From assembly GCA_031556525.1 (NCBI GenBank), contig JAVBSS010000011.1, forward strand, positions 5,106 to 69,105: 64,000 nucleotides of DNA. The letters are read 5' to 3'. The position numbers and the translations under genes are program-made. The stretch's first letter is position 1. Each line of letters begins with the position of its first letter. The notes below the pieces were generated by a model that saw only the letters and a list, made by a program, of their open reading frames with translations, was not told the origin of the DNA and ran no database searches. This DNA comes from JAVBSN01 sp031556525 (lineage in GTDB: Bacteria; Bacillota; Clostridia; Lachnospirales; Lachnospiraceae). This document shows, in pieces, positions 52,713 through 61,553 of this stretch.

Positions 52713-55334
52713 GTGCAAGTACCAATATTTGATATCCAAACCATTTTGCAGCAGTATAAAGAAGAAGTCTGTCATACATTCTCTAACATTAGATTATTGC
52801 AGTTTGTTGAGGAAGATGATAGTACAAAGGAGATTGTCGATGTAGAGGATGTATATGTTGATTTAATGTGTGAACCATTTTCTGCAAAAACCAATGGTTT
52901 GTTTGCTGACGGTATTCCTGAAAAATGTTCAGCTAGTTTATTATTATCGGAAGTTCAAAGCGAATTAAAAAGGCGTGGTAAACTTAATATGGTAATATTA
53001 GGATTACCAGGAGCAGGAAAAACCACCTTGCTAAAGTACTTATTAAAGAGGTACTCGCTACAAAGAAAGGTGATTCCTGTGTATATAGAACTTAAAAGTG
53101 AGGTTGAAACTGACTTTGGAATTGTTCTTGCGCAGGAAGGAAAAGTTATATCACAGACTATCAATGACTATATTTCCAATTACTTTACAGCAAGGATTGG
53201 TGAAACAGGAAGTCAGCTTGCAAAAGAAATAACTGCTCAATTGTATAAAGAGAAGTATGAGATAGTATTTTTTTGTGATGGATTAGATGAAATTTCTCCA
53301 GAACAATATAAACAGTTTACTGCGGTTGTGAACAAGGCGAGTACATTTGTTGGATATAATTTTATAATTTCATCAAGACAAATTGGGTTTCATGCCAATG
53401 ATTATAATGAGAGGTTCAAATTATTTTGCTTACTTGATTTTGATATTGACGCACAGTGTGAGTTTATTACAAAATATTTCACATATTTGAATAAACCTGA
53501 ACTTGAAATAAGAAAAAAACAGTTACTTGGGATTCTGAACAGTCGCTCTGATTCAGTTATTCTTAGATTAGCTAAAAGTCCGATTTTATTGTTGCTCTTA
53601 TGTGTAACACCAAATTTAAAAGCAATTAAAAATAAGGCTCAATTATTTCAAAATGCAATTGATGTTTTATTAAGTAATCGGAAAATAACGCAGAAAGAAC
53701 AACGTCAACTTTTTGTGAGTTTTCTAAAAGAGTTGGCTGTGATTTTCTTTAAGCTAGATAAAGCGGAATGCTTTGACCACAAGGAGTTGGAGTTTTATGC
53801 AGAAAGGTTTTTTTGTTCACAAGGTGAAACCGATTCTTGTATTTTGCTAAGGAGTAAATATTTGAGCTGTGGGCTATTTGATAAAAGCGAGAAAGCCAAC
53901 TCTTACAAATTTGCACACCGCACAATATGGGAATACTTAGTAGCAGAGGGGATGATGGGGCGTGATAAAAATGAAATCTACAATAGAGCAAATATGGGGG
54001 TGTGGGAAGAACCAATTAAGATGTATGTTTCACTTGTTGGACAAGCAAAAACGGATGCCATGCAAGTAATTGAAAAGATATGGAATGAAAATAAGTCTCT
54101 TGCATTGAACTGTATGAATGAATTTGATCCGTTTCCAAATGAAATATTAAACAAATTGTATGGAGGATTATCGAGAAGAGATAAACTTGGACTTATTTCT
54201 ACCTTAAGAAACAGTTATGTTAATTACAATGGTTCATTTAGAAATCCAATAATTAATACAATCAAAGAAACTCTTACATTGATTCACTCCATCGAAAAAG
54301 ATTGTGAAGTAATTTATACTTATATTGAGTTCCTTGAAGAATTTAGTGAAGAAAGAGCATTTTCAAGTCTTTTAAATGAATTTCTTCAGTTGGATAATTT
54401 GGTAGAACGACAAGAAATGATACGAGATTATGGATTGGAGTTTGTTGATATTTCGGCTGGTTGCTTTAACATGGGACGGAGAGACTTTGATAAAGGTCAG
54501 TTAAGTAGTCAAGAGCGTAGCCAATTTATTGTTGTCGATGCTTATGAACAGCCAGAACATAAAGTAAGGATAAGTAAATCTTTTAAAATGTCAAAAACTT
54601 TAATAACAAATAGAATGTATTTTGAATGTGGTTTCCCATATGCAAATATGGATCATAAAGATAATCCATATTCAAATACGTTAGATCAACCAGTAAATTT
54701 TGTTAATTGGTTTGAAGCGATGATGTTTGCAAAATGGTTTGGCTATATATTACCATCTGAGGCAGAGTGGGAATATGCTTGCCGTGGAGGTAAAGACTAT
54801 AATGATTTTATGACTAATCGTATAGATGAATTGGGAATTATTCTAGATGAGAAGGTCAATTATACTGGTGACAAAACGAATAGAACACGTACTATATTTC
54901 CTATAAAACAGCAATATTCAAACTCAATTGGACTTATAGATATGATTGGAAATCTGCGGGAGTGGTGTACTGACTGGTTCAGTGAAGATTATTATACACG
55001 ATGTATCGTAGATAGTTATCCAACATTTCAATCGGATATTGAAGGGAAAGATGTAGTATCTTATTATTGGTCTGTAAATTCACAAGGAGTCGAGGCACCT
55101 ATTCTTGTTGATGAGCAAGTTAACCAAACACAAACAGATACCTTTACGTTTGATCAGGATGGGTATTGCGTTGATCCCATAAAAAATTCAATTGGTAAGA
55201 TTGAGGCCAAAAGTCTAAGAGGAGGATGTTTTGACTGGAGCATAGCAAACTTGAGACCTACATACAGAAATCATAATCCGGCAAATAACATCTATAAAGT
55301 TAATGGATTTCGAGTCATATTAAAGGAGGACTAA
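52713..55334 (+). CDS. NACHT NTPase with C-terminal formylglycine-generating-enzyme-like (FGE) domain
   Basis: A GTG after GGGGGAG starts this 873-residue protein. Residues about 90-260 form a NACHT module: Walker A GLPGAGKTT (97-105), Walker B IVFFCDGLDEIS (183-195) and the sensor FIISSRQIGF. A winged-helix and helical middle follows. From about 572 to the end lies an FGE/sulfatase-modifying-factor fold: FVDISAGCFNMG, PEHKVRISKSFKMSKTLITN, PVNFVNWFEAMMFAKW, LPSEAEWEYACRGG, DMIGNLREW and SLRGGCFDW. Bacterial NACHT proteins act in phage defence, with the C-terminal part usually the sensor. A link between NACHT and FGE in an operon with radical SAM and GNAT enzymes is not one I know. Confidence 0.88.
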   Translation: MQVPIFDIQTILQQYKEEVCHTFSNIRLLQFVEEDDSTKEIVDVEDVYVDLMCEPFSAKTNGLFADGIPEKCSASLLLSEVQSELKRRGKLNMVILGLPGAGKTTLLKYLLKRYSLQRKVIPVYIELKSEVETDFGIVLAQEGKVISQTINDYISNYFTARIGETGSQLAKEITAQLYKEKYEIVFFCDGLDEISPEQYKQFTAVVNKASTFVGYNFIISSRQIGFHANDYNERFKLFCLLDFDIDAQCEFITKYFTYLNKPELEIRKKQLLGILNSRSDSVILRLAKSPILLLLLCVTPNLKAIKNKAQLFQNAIDVLLSNRKITQKEQRQLFVSFLKELAVIFFKLDKAECFDHKELEFYAERFFCSQGETDSCILLRSKYLSCGLFDKSEKANSYKFAHRTIWEYLVAEGMMGRDKNEIYNRANMGVWEEPIKMYVSLVGQAKTDAMQVIEKIWNENKSLALNCMNEFDPFPNEILNKLYGGLSRRDKLGLISTLRNSYVNYNGSFRNPIINTIKETLTLIHSIEKDCEVIYTYIEFLEEFSEERAFSSLLNEFLQLDNLVERQEMIRDYGLEFVDISAGCFNMGRRDFDKGQLSSQERSQFIVVDAYEQPEHKVRISKSFKMSKTLITNRMYFECGFPYANMDHKDNPYSNTLDQPVNFVNWFEAMMFAKWFGYILPSEAEWEYACRGGKDYNDFMTNRIDELGIILDEKVNYTGDKTNRTRTIFPIKQQYSNSIGLIDMIGNLREWCTDWFSEDYYTRCIVDSYPTFQSDIEGKDVVSYYWSVNSQGVEAPILVDEQVNQTQTDTFTFDQDGYCVDPIKNSIGKIEAKSLRGGCFDWSIANLRPTYRNHNPANNIYKVNGFRVILKED

Positions 55335-55338
55335 TAGC

Positions 55339-56439
55339 ATGAAGAAGGTTAGAATTGGAATAATTGGTACAGGTGTAGGCATTCGAACACACTTTAATGG
55401 TTTTAAATTAGTGGAAGATGCAGAAGTTGTTGGGATTTGTGGGAGTTCACTCCAAAGGAGTCAAGAGTTTGCAAGTAAGTTTGGGATTCCTATAGCTTGT
55501 GCAAACTACAAAGAATTGTGTGATCTAGATGAAGTGGATTTGGTTTGCATAACATCTCCAAATCGCTATCATATTGAAGCAGTTAAATATGCAATTTCTA
55601 AAAATAAGCATATTATATGTGAGAAGCCACTTTCAGACGATTCAAAAGAAGTAAGATGTATAATCAACGAATCGCAAAGGCATAATAAAATTGCTGTAGT
55701 TGACCATCAACTAAGGTATAATCCGTATATAATAAAAATCAAGGAACTGATAGAGAGTGATGTGCTCGGTGAAATTAAGACAGTGGAATTACATCAAAGA
55801 GGATCTGGATTTGCTGATCCCGATGCTTTGTTTTACTGGAGTTTTGACGGGGCACAAGGTGGAGGTGTAAGGCTCGCAATGGCATCACACTTTACGGATT
55901 TAATTCAGTTTTGGTTTGGAAATAGAAAGATTATTAGTGTGAATGGTTATCTGAATCCTGTTACCATGCAACGGAGAGATAGTAATGGTAAAATTCATCA
56001 AGTTACAGGATCATCAATTTGTAATGCATTTATAAATCTTGAAAATGAGCTAAATATCGAATATTCAATAAATGCAAGTTCATTTATTGAATCAAGTTTT
56101 GATATAAATATTTTTGGTACGAAGGGTGAAATTACCTTTAATTTAAAAGATAAAATTTGTTTATATACGAGAGATAAATTAGGTCAACTCCAAGAAGTGT
56201 CTGTGAATGGAGTATTTCCGGATGAAGCTGAAAATAAAGTATCCATTTTTTCGGGTTCATTTAGATACTTTGCACCCCTAATTATTAAGGCTATACAAAC
56301 GGAGGATTATAGTATTATATCAAGCTCAGCTACATTTGCTGATGCACAATATAATATTAAAATATTGGATGCAATTCAACAATCTGCAAATAATGGGACA
56401 GGGATTGTCCTTGGACAGGAGATGAATATATATGTCTGA
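55339..56439 (+). CDS. Gfo/Idh/MocA family oxidoreductase
   Basis: The 366-residue protein has an N-terminal Rossmann fold (IGIIGTGVGIRTHFNG), the NAD-binding turn CITSPNRYHIE and the conserved EKPLSDD, followed by the mixed beta-sheet substrate domain (about 125-340). The family oxidises or isomerises sugars and sugar nucleotides. It follows the NACHT gene by 4 bp and overlaps the radical SAM gene by 8 bp. The substrate is unknown; in this setting it may prepare or modify a signal or a sugar on a macromolecule. Confidence 0.88.
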   Translation: MKKVRIGIIGTGVGIRTHFNGFKLVEDAEVVGICGSSLQRSQEFASKFGIPIACANYKELCDLDEVDLVCITSPNRYHIEAVKYAISKNKHIICEKPLSDDSKEVRCIINESQRHNKIAVVDHQLRYNPYIIKIKELIESDVLGEIKTVELHQRGSGFADPDALFYWSFDGAQGGGVRLAMASHFTDLIQFWFGNRKIISVNGYLNPVTMQRRDSNGKIHQVTGSSICNAFINLENELNIEYSINASSFIESSFDINIFGTKGEITFNLKDKICLYTRDKLGQLQEVSVNGVFPDEAENKVSIFSGSFRYFAPLIIKAIQTEDYSIISSSATFADAQYNIKILDAIQQSANNGTGIVLGQEMNIYV

Positions 56440-57286
56440 ATCTCGAAGTGCAGCTGCCCCTTTTTTTATTCATAATGAAAGGGCTATGATATCTCTCGGT
56501 CCACTAAACGAGAAAGTTCATTGCCCTTTTCGTTGTGCATTCTGTTATGTGCAAGATGAGTTTGGGTCTTATGCAAGTTTGGAAATTGATAAAATTGTTG
56601 ATTTTCTAAAGAAACATAAAGGCGAGTATGATATTATTTATGTAAGTGGAGATACAGACTCTTTTGCTTCGCCACGTACGCAAAAGGGATTGGATTTACT
56701 TCATGCGATTGTTACAGAAGTAGACTGTGATGTAGAATTTACTTCAAGAACCGTTTTTTCGGATGAAGAGTATCGACAGTTTAAGGTAATAATTGATATA
56801 CAGAAAGAGAAGGGGTACAGATTTTATGCAGGCGTAAGTATTACAAGGTATTCAGAAGATACTCAGTATCTTGAACCACATCCAATACCAAGTCCAGATT
56901 CTAGAATTGAACATATTAAGATAATGAAAAAACTTGGAGCAATTACGATGCTTGGATTACGTCCCTTTCTTCCAGTTGTAAATATCGCTGATTACATAAC
57001 CATTTTAGATAAGCTATATCCTGATTTGGATATTGCGTTAGGTGAATGTTTTTACTTTATAAGGGATGGGAAAATTCAGGAACGTGTTTTCCTGGATGGA
57101 ATTCCGGACTGGATAGAGCAAGATATTGTGCGAAATCAAATTATGGATTTTGACGATAATGAATCGTTATGGGATATTTGGAATTCTGAAAAATACGAAA
57201 GGGCAGTTGCAGCACATTGTAAAAAACTTGGGATTATCTTTTCAATGCACAGTGCCGAAGCAATTGAAGAGTACAAAAGCCTATGA
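56432..57286 (+). CDS. Radical SAM protein (SPL/Rv2578c-like)
   Basis: The 284-residue protein has the radical SAM cluster motif Cys-x3-Cys-x2-Cys in CPFRCAFCY (about residues 31-39), followed by a partial TIM barrel with VSGDTDSFASP, VEFTSRTV and FYAGVSITRYSED. It has no extra Fe-S-binding C-terminal domain. Its general look is that of spore-photoproduct-lyase-like radical SAM proteins, which act on nucleic acids, but the particular substrate cannot be told. It overlaps both neighbours, which shows strict co-expression. Confidence 0.85.
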   Translation: MSESRSAAAPFFIHNERAMISLGPLNEKVHCPFRCAFCYVQDEFGSYASLEIDKIVDFLKKHKGEYDIIYVSGDTDSFASPRTQKGLDLLHAIVTEVDCDVEFTSRTVFSDEEYRQFKVIIDIQKEKGYRFYAGVSITRYSEDTQYLEPHPIPSPDSRIEHIKIMKKLGAITMLGLRPFLPVVNIADYITILDKLYPDLDIALGECFYFIRDGKIQERVFLDGIPDWIEQDIVRNQIMDFDDNESLWDIWNSEKYERAVAAHCKKLGIIFSMHSAEAIEEYKSL

Positions 57287-57705
57287 AACATGAACTAAAC
57301 CTTATTGTTTCACAAGATAAAGACTGTTCAGAACTTGCCAAATTCAACAAGGATTTAATTGATTGTGGCGGTAGTAATAATTCAATGAATATAGAAGAAC
57401 TGGAAGCGCGTATGCATGATTTCATTGCTGGCGGATTTACCGCAGTAATCTTTGAAGTTGAAAAAGTACATATTGGATATAGCTTGATTGATAGGAATAA
57501 GAATCCTATATTCATTAGACAATTTTTTGTTACAGAAGAATATAGACTAAAGGGGTATGGCACTCAGGCATTCAATAAGATTCTGGAACTTCTTAACATA
57601 GAAAATGCTGATTTGACGGTTTTGTGTGGTAATGAGATAGGCTATAAATTTTGGATGCAATGTGGGTTTTCTCCTTATGAAATAGTCATGCATTACCAGA
57701 AATAG
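57283..57705 (+). CDS. GNAT acetyltransferase, last gene of the NACHT operon
   Basis: The ATG overlaps the radical SAM stop as ATGA. The 140-residue protein is a single GNAT domain: GGFTAVIFEVEKVHIGYSLI, the acetyl-CoA loop EYRLKGYGTQAFNKIL (about 88-103) and the end NEIGYKFWMQCGFSPYE. It could acetylate a small molecule, a protein or a tRNA. No terminator follows immediately. As part of the operon it should act on the same substrate as the dehydrogenase and radical SAM enzyme. Confidence 0.83.
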   Translation: MKHELNLIVSQDKDCSELAKFNKDLIDCGGSNNSMNIEELEARMHDFIAGGFTAVIFEVEKVHIGYSLIDRNKNPIFIRQFFVTEEYRLKGYGTQAFNKILELLNIENADLTVLCGNEIGYKFWMQCGFSPYEIVMHYQK

Positions 57706-57772
57706 AATTTATTGATAAATTAGACTAAATTATTTGTGTAATAATAGACACTTTTAATGGTCAGTATTTAAT

Positions 57773-57886
57773 TTGCACCGAGGTCATGCTAATATTGAGA
57801 CTACCATGGATATATATGCATAGGTCACCGATATGAAAAAGCAAGAATCAATTCAAAATTTAGCACACAGATTAGGTGTATTTTAG
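57773..57886 (+). pseudogene. C-terminal tail of a tyrosine recombinase (integrase)
   Basis: The frame reads LHRGHANIETTMDIYA, a TAG, then VTDMKKQESIQNLAHRLGVF and a stop. GHANIETTMDIYAHVT is the usual stretch around the second conserved His and the catalytic Tyr of phage and Tn916-type integrases. The upstream domain is gone and the TAG lies where Gln or His is expected. It is a relic only. Confidence 0.72.
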
Positions 57887-57913
57887 GAAAAAGTCTGATT
57901 TGGAATGACAGGG

Positions 57914-57954
57914 AGTACGACAAACTGTGTAACACACGACAATAGTACGACAAA
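57914..57954. repeat. Direct repeat AGTACGACAAA (two copies, 30 bp apart)
   Basis: Copies at 57914-57924 and 57944-57954 lie just after the integrase relic. They might be arm-type recombinase sites or part of an old attachment region. Two short copies alone are weak evidence. Confidence 0.4.
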
Positions 57955-58176
57955 TTAATATTGATTAAGTGCTTTTAACAAAGTGTGATATTCTTATTTA
58001 TCAAAGATGGATTAATAAAGGGAAATATGTTGTAGTAAATTAAACTGATGTATAATCCCAACGATGAAGGCATCGGATAAGTAAAAGGCAGAGAAATCAA
58101 GGGATTGAGGCATTTTATATGAACTAATTAGTGATTTTGAACCAAAATAAATAAGATTTTAAAGAATATTAATGAG

Positions 58177-58215
58177 AATTCTTAGAATAGAAATCTATTC
58201 TAAGAATTTTTTTGT
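58177..58215 (+). terminator. Terminator, second copy of the AATTCTTAGAATAGA stem
   Basis: AATTCTTAGAATAGA (58177-58191) pairs perfectly with 58194-58208 around AA and is followed by a T-run. It has no gene directly upstream now, so its gene was probably lost. Confidence 0.85.
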
Positions 58216-58349
58216 TGGGTATTGTAATTAATAATGTAATTGAAAGTAATGATAATATATGGTATTATTATAAAATAATAAATAATACTTTTTAGAAGAA
58301 CTAGATTTACAGAAAGGGCCGTATTTAAGGCATAGGGGTGAAATAATTT

Positions 58350-60989
58350 ATGTTTGAAATATCAAAGTTAGAATTTAGCAAATGGTTACAACAGCAAGAT
58401 ATAAGTGCGATGTCAGCCTATGAGAAAGAATTTATAGGAATAATCATTGACCATTTCGATGATATAGCACAATGTGGTACAAGTGGTGGTAGTCGTGCGA
58501 AATTGATAGGTAATTATATTCAAAAACTCGATAACAAAGCTGAACGAAGTGAATTGACTATGCCAAATACTAATTTTGTTGGAGAGAAGGTTAAGCGTTT
58601 AGAGTCACTTACTGTTGAGAATTTTCGTGGTTTTGGTGTTGAAGAACAATTTGATTTTAGTAAGCAATATACTTTTTATCACGGTCCCAATGGATCAGGA
58701 AAAACAAGCTTTTGTGAAGCTCTTGAATATAGTGTACTTGGAAGTATAGCAGAAGCATCTGCAAGAAACATTCCTGTTGGCAAATACATTGTCCATACAG
58801 GCAAGAAAAAAGCGACCGTTCCAATCTTAAACTGCTTGTTATCTGATGGCACAAAAGCTGTTTTTCCAGTTAATTTATCTGAATATCGTTTCGCTTTTAT
58901 TGAGAAAAATCGAATACTTGATTTCTCACACATTGGAGCAACTACTGCAAAAACCCAAGCAGAACGAATTGCATCGTTATTTGGATTATCAGAGTTTCAA
59001 GGTTTTGTCCGTGATTTCACAGATGCCTTTGATGACCGATACATAACCTTAAAATCAGATGCAAGTGAGAAGTATCAGGAAAAAAAGAAAGCAATAGAGT
59101 CACAAACTAAAATAATTTCTGAGTTGGAAACAGAAATGGGTTCTAAAACTGCAACACTTCAAAATATAATTAATTCGTTAAAAGTGGAAACCGTAAAAAC
59201 AGCCGAGGATGCGATTGATTACTTAACAGATGAAAAAAACGGAAAAATCACGATAGCATCAAAAGAAGCATCTGAGTATCACATAAATATTGTCCAAGAG
59301 AGTATTTTGGTTATACTCAGAGATGCAGTAAGAGAATTTTTAGAGGCCGTAGAAAAAATACAGTCTGCTAATAGAACAATTCTATCAGATATAAGTTCTG
59401 TGGACCTTTCAGAAGTGTTTAGTTCAATTCAAAAATTGCAATCATCATATAGTGAAGATGTATGCCCAGTATGCCGTACTCCGTTGTCGCAGGTAGTTGA
59501 AAATCCATTTGAATACGCAAAAAATGAACTTCAGAAATTTACGCAAATAGATGCTGCAAAAAATATAGTATCTTCTAATTCTAAGATTGCTGCGACAAAA
59601 ATCAAAGGAATAATTGACGAATTATCTAAGAAAGAAATAAATTCACTTTTTGAAACAGTTAATATCGAAGTTGTTTTGAGTAGTTCTGTGCAATCTACAG
59701 ACTATGAGATTATTGATGAAACTCTGTCAGATATGCTTGCTGAGATAAAAAAACTAAAAGAACGTCTTGAAGATACTGATGCTTTGGCTACAAGTATTGA
59801 AGGATACAATGAGAAAGCCAACGAAACTAATGCAGTTTATGACAAAAGGGTTAAGCAACTTCAAAAAACATTTGGGGAAATAACAGCGGCTCACACATCA
59901 GTAAAAGACCAGAGTAAGCGTATAGAAGATGCAAAAAGCAAGTTAGTAAAGGAAGAAGAAGTTCTTGAGAAATTAAAAAAGACAGCAGAAACTGCTGAGA
60001 TTCAGATTGTTTTTAACGGCAATATGGTAGAAGCATATAAATCAGTAATATCTAACCTATCGGAGTATGTAAAAAAACTACCGATAGAAATGGCGGCGAA
60101 TCTTTCAGAAAAAGTAAAGGAATATTACAATACAATCAATTATGGAGATGCTGATTTCGAATTGATAGAAGACCTAAAACTTCCTATTTCTGCTAATGAC
60201 AAGATAGTTGTAAAAATGAAAGATGGATTAGAACAAGATGCCCTCCAAATTTTAAGTGAAGGGCATGTTAAAATACTAGGATTGGCGATATTATTGGCAA
60301 AAGCAGTTACAGAGAAAATGTCTTTTGTGGTGTTTGATGATATTGTTAATGCTATTGACGATGACCATAGAAAAGGAGTTGCTTCACTCTTAGTAGGACA
60401 CACAGACTTTATTCAAACACAAATGATTCTCACTTGTCATGGGGAACTATTTGTCACAACATTAGAGGATTTTGTCAAGGACAAGAATAAAATGTCACGC
60501 TATATGTTTTTGCCGGCAGATGTACTAGACGAACGAGGCGTAGCTATTAGGTACCAAGATTCGTCTATTCCTATGAAAGTTGCAAGAGAAAAGTTTCAAA
60601 GTGGAAACTTGAAAGATTCAGCTGCAAAATGTAGACAGGCGGTTGAGTGTATCACGGGGAAGCTATGGAAAAAAATTTCGCCTAAGACTGAAGGAATTTC
60701 TATTAAACTAAGAGTTATAGGCTCATCGCCAGATTTGCGTCAAGTTGTTGATGGACTATACAAGTCAACAAAAAATAAAGAAATTACCGGATGTGATGAG
60801 TTACATAACACTCTAGAGAAACTGAGAGAATCACACACATGGTCATTACTTAATAAAGGGACTCATATTGATGAGGAGTTACCAGAGTTTTCAAGAGCGG
60901 AAATTAAAGAACTATTAGAGATTGTTGAGAGTCTGAATGATGAGGTAAACAAACTTCAAATAAAACCTGCAGTTGTGGTTAAAGCGTGA
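58350..60989 (+). CDS. SMC-like AAA ATPase with zinc hook and HEPN-like C-terminus
   Basis: The 879-residue protein has a RecN/Rad50-type ATPase split by a coiled coil: FRGFGVEEQFDF, Walker A GPNGSGKTS (about 112-120), a hook with Cys-Pro-Val-Cys in VCPVCRTPLS (about 371-375), a long helical stretch (about 420-590), and Walker B FVVFDDIVNAIDDD (about 660). The end (about 740-875) is helical, with KFQSGNLKDSAAKCRQAVE and SLLNKGTHIDEELPEFSR, which resembles HEPN-type modules of RloC-like proteins. This layout suggests a DNA-sensing defence ATPase with an RNA-cleaving tail. The HEPN call is tentative. Confidence 0.78.
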   Translation: MFEISKLEFSKWLQQQDISAMSAYEKEFIGIIIDHFDDIAQCGTSGGSRAKLIGNYIQKLDNKAERSELTMPNTNFVGEKVKRLESLTVENFRGFGVEEQFDFSKQYTFYHGPNGSGKTSFCEALEYSVLGSIAEASARNIPVGKYIVHTGKKKATVPILNCLLSDGTKAVFPVNLSEYRFAFIEKNRILDFSHIGATTAKTQAERIASLFGLSEFQGFVRDFTDAFDDRYITLKSDASEKYQEKKKAIESQTKIISELETEMGSKTATLQNIINSLKVETVKTAEDAIDYLTDEKNGKITIASKEASEYHINIVQESILVILRDAVREFLEAVEKIQSANRTILSDISSVDLSEVFSSIQKLQSSYSEDVCPVCRTPLSQVVENPFEYAKNELQKFTQIDAAKNIVSSNSKIAATKIKGIIDELSKKEINSLFETVNIEVVLSSSVQSTDYEIIDETLSDMLAEIKKLKERLEDTDALATSIEGYNEKANETNAVYDKRVKQLQKTFGEITAAHTSVKDQSKRIEDAKSKLVKEEEVLEKLKKTAETAEIQIVFNGNMVEAYKSVISNLSEYVKKLPIEMAANLSEKVKEYYNTINYGDADFELIEDLKLPISANDKIVVKMKDGLEQDALQILSEGHVKILGLAILLAKAVTEKMSFVVFDDIVNAIDDDHRKGVASLLVGHTDFIQTQMILTCHGELFVTTLEDFVKDKNKMSRYMFLPADVLDERGVAIRYQDSSIPMKVAREKFQSGNLKDSAAKCRQAVECITGKLWKKISPKTEGISIKLRVIGSSPDLRQVVDGLYKSTKNKEITGCDELHNTLEKLRESHTWSLLNKGTHIDEELPEFSRAEIKELLEIVESLNDEVNKLQIKPAVVVKA

Positions 60990-61088
60990 GAAAAATTTAT
61001 TTAAATACCGTTTAGCATAAAAGGATAAATTCAAATTTATAGATATATTATGTACAAGATTTACTAACCCAATACCCTTACCCCCCCT

Positions 61089-61115
61089 GAGAACTAGCAA
61101 TAGTTCTCTTTTTTT
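61089..61115 (+). terminator. Terminator after the SMC-like gene
   Basis: GAGAACTA (61089-61096) pairs with TAGTTCTC (61101-61108), loop GCAA, then seven T. Confidence 0.9.
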
Positions 61116-61208
61116 ACCCTATTTTTAATCATCCTTTCCATAGCATCCAAGATGCTCGGGTGTTTTTTTAAAGCAGTTTTGAGTAATTGCGTGGAGAGGA
61201 GAAGAATA

Positions 61209-61553
61209 ATGCAGATAAATATAAATAGCCTAGAAACTCGCCTAAATAACATTAAAAAAGGTTTTGCTAGTGACGACTCTTTTTTAGTGGCAGTCATCGA
61301 TAACTTTATGAATGTTCCTGTTAGTGGTTATCTATATTCGTTCCCTAAAGAAAGAGAACAATTAAGGCAGATTCTTGAAATAACAGAAGATGAAGAAGGG
61401 GAAATGACATACAAGATGGTAACAATGCTAGTTGAGTTTTGTTGGAATATCCCAGAGATGAGAACTATGGCTGAACAGATAATAGATATTCTTATTGCTC
61501 CCATTCTTAAATGTTATGAGGAAAGGAAGATTGCTTATGGAGAAACGGAGTAG
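61209..61553 (+). CDS. Hypothetical protein of the element region (114 residues)
   Basis: The ATG at 61209 follows GGAGAGGAGAAG; a longer frame from 61152 has no ribosome site. The product starts MQININSLETRLNNIKKGFA, is helical and acidic, with no membrane helix. I do not recognise it. It overlaps the next gene by 17 bp and opens a run of element genes that ends with VirD4-like and DUF5688-like proteins. Confidence 0.6.
   Translation: MQININSLETRLNNIKKGFASDDSFLVAVIDNFMNVPVSGYLYSFPKEREQLRQILEITEDEEGEMTYKMVTMLVEFCWNIPEMRTMAEQIIDILIAPILKCYEERKIAYGETE

Larger units (their letters stand above)
57706..58349. other. Gene-poor stretch with an integrase tail and short direct repeats
   Basis: It holds the integrase relic (57773-57886), the 11-bp direct repeat AGTACGACAAA at 57914-57924 and 57944-57954, and the terminator at 58177-58215. 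I see no intact gene. The mix suggests the scar of an element that integrated or was lost here. Confidence 0.6.

Noticed and set aside
52713..55334. Diversity-generating retroelement target
   Set aside because: The FGE-like end fits, but I see no reverse transcriptase, no template repeat and no accessory protein within the window.
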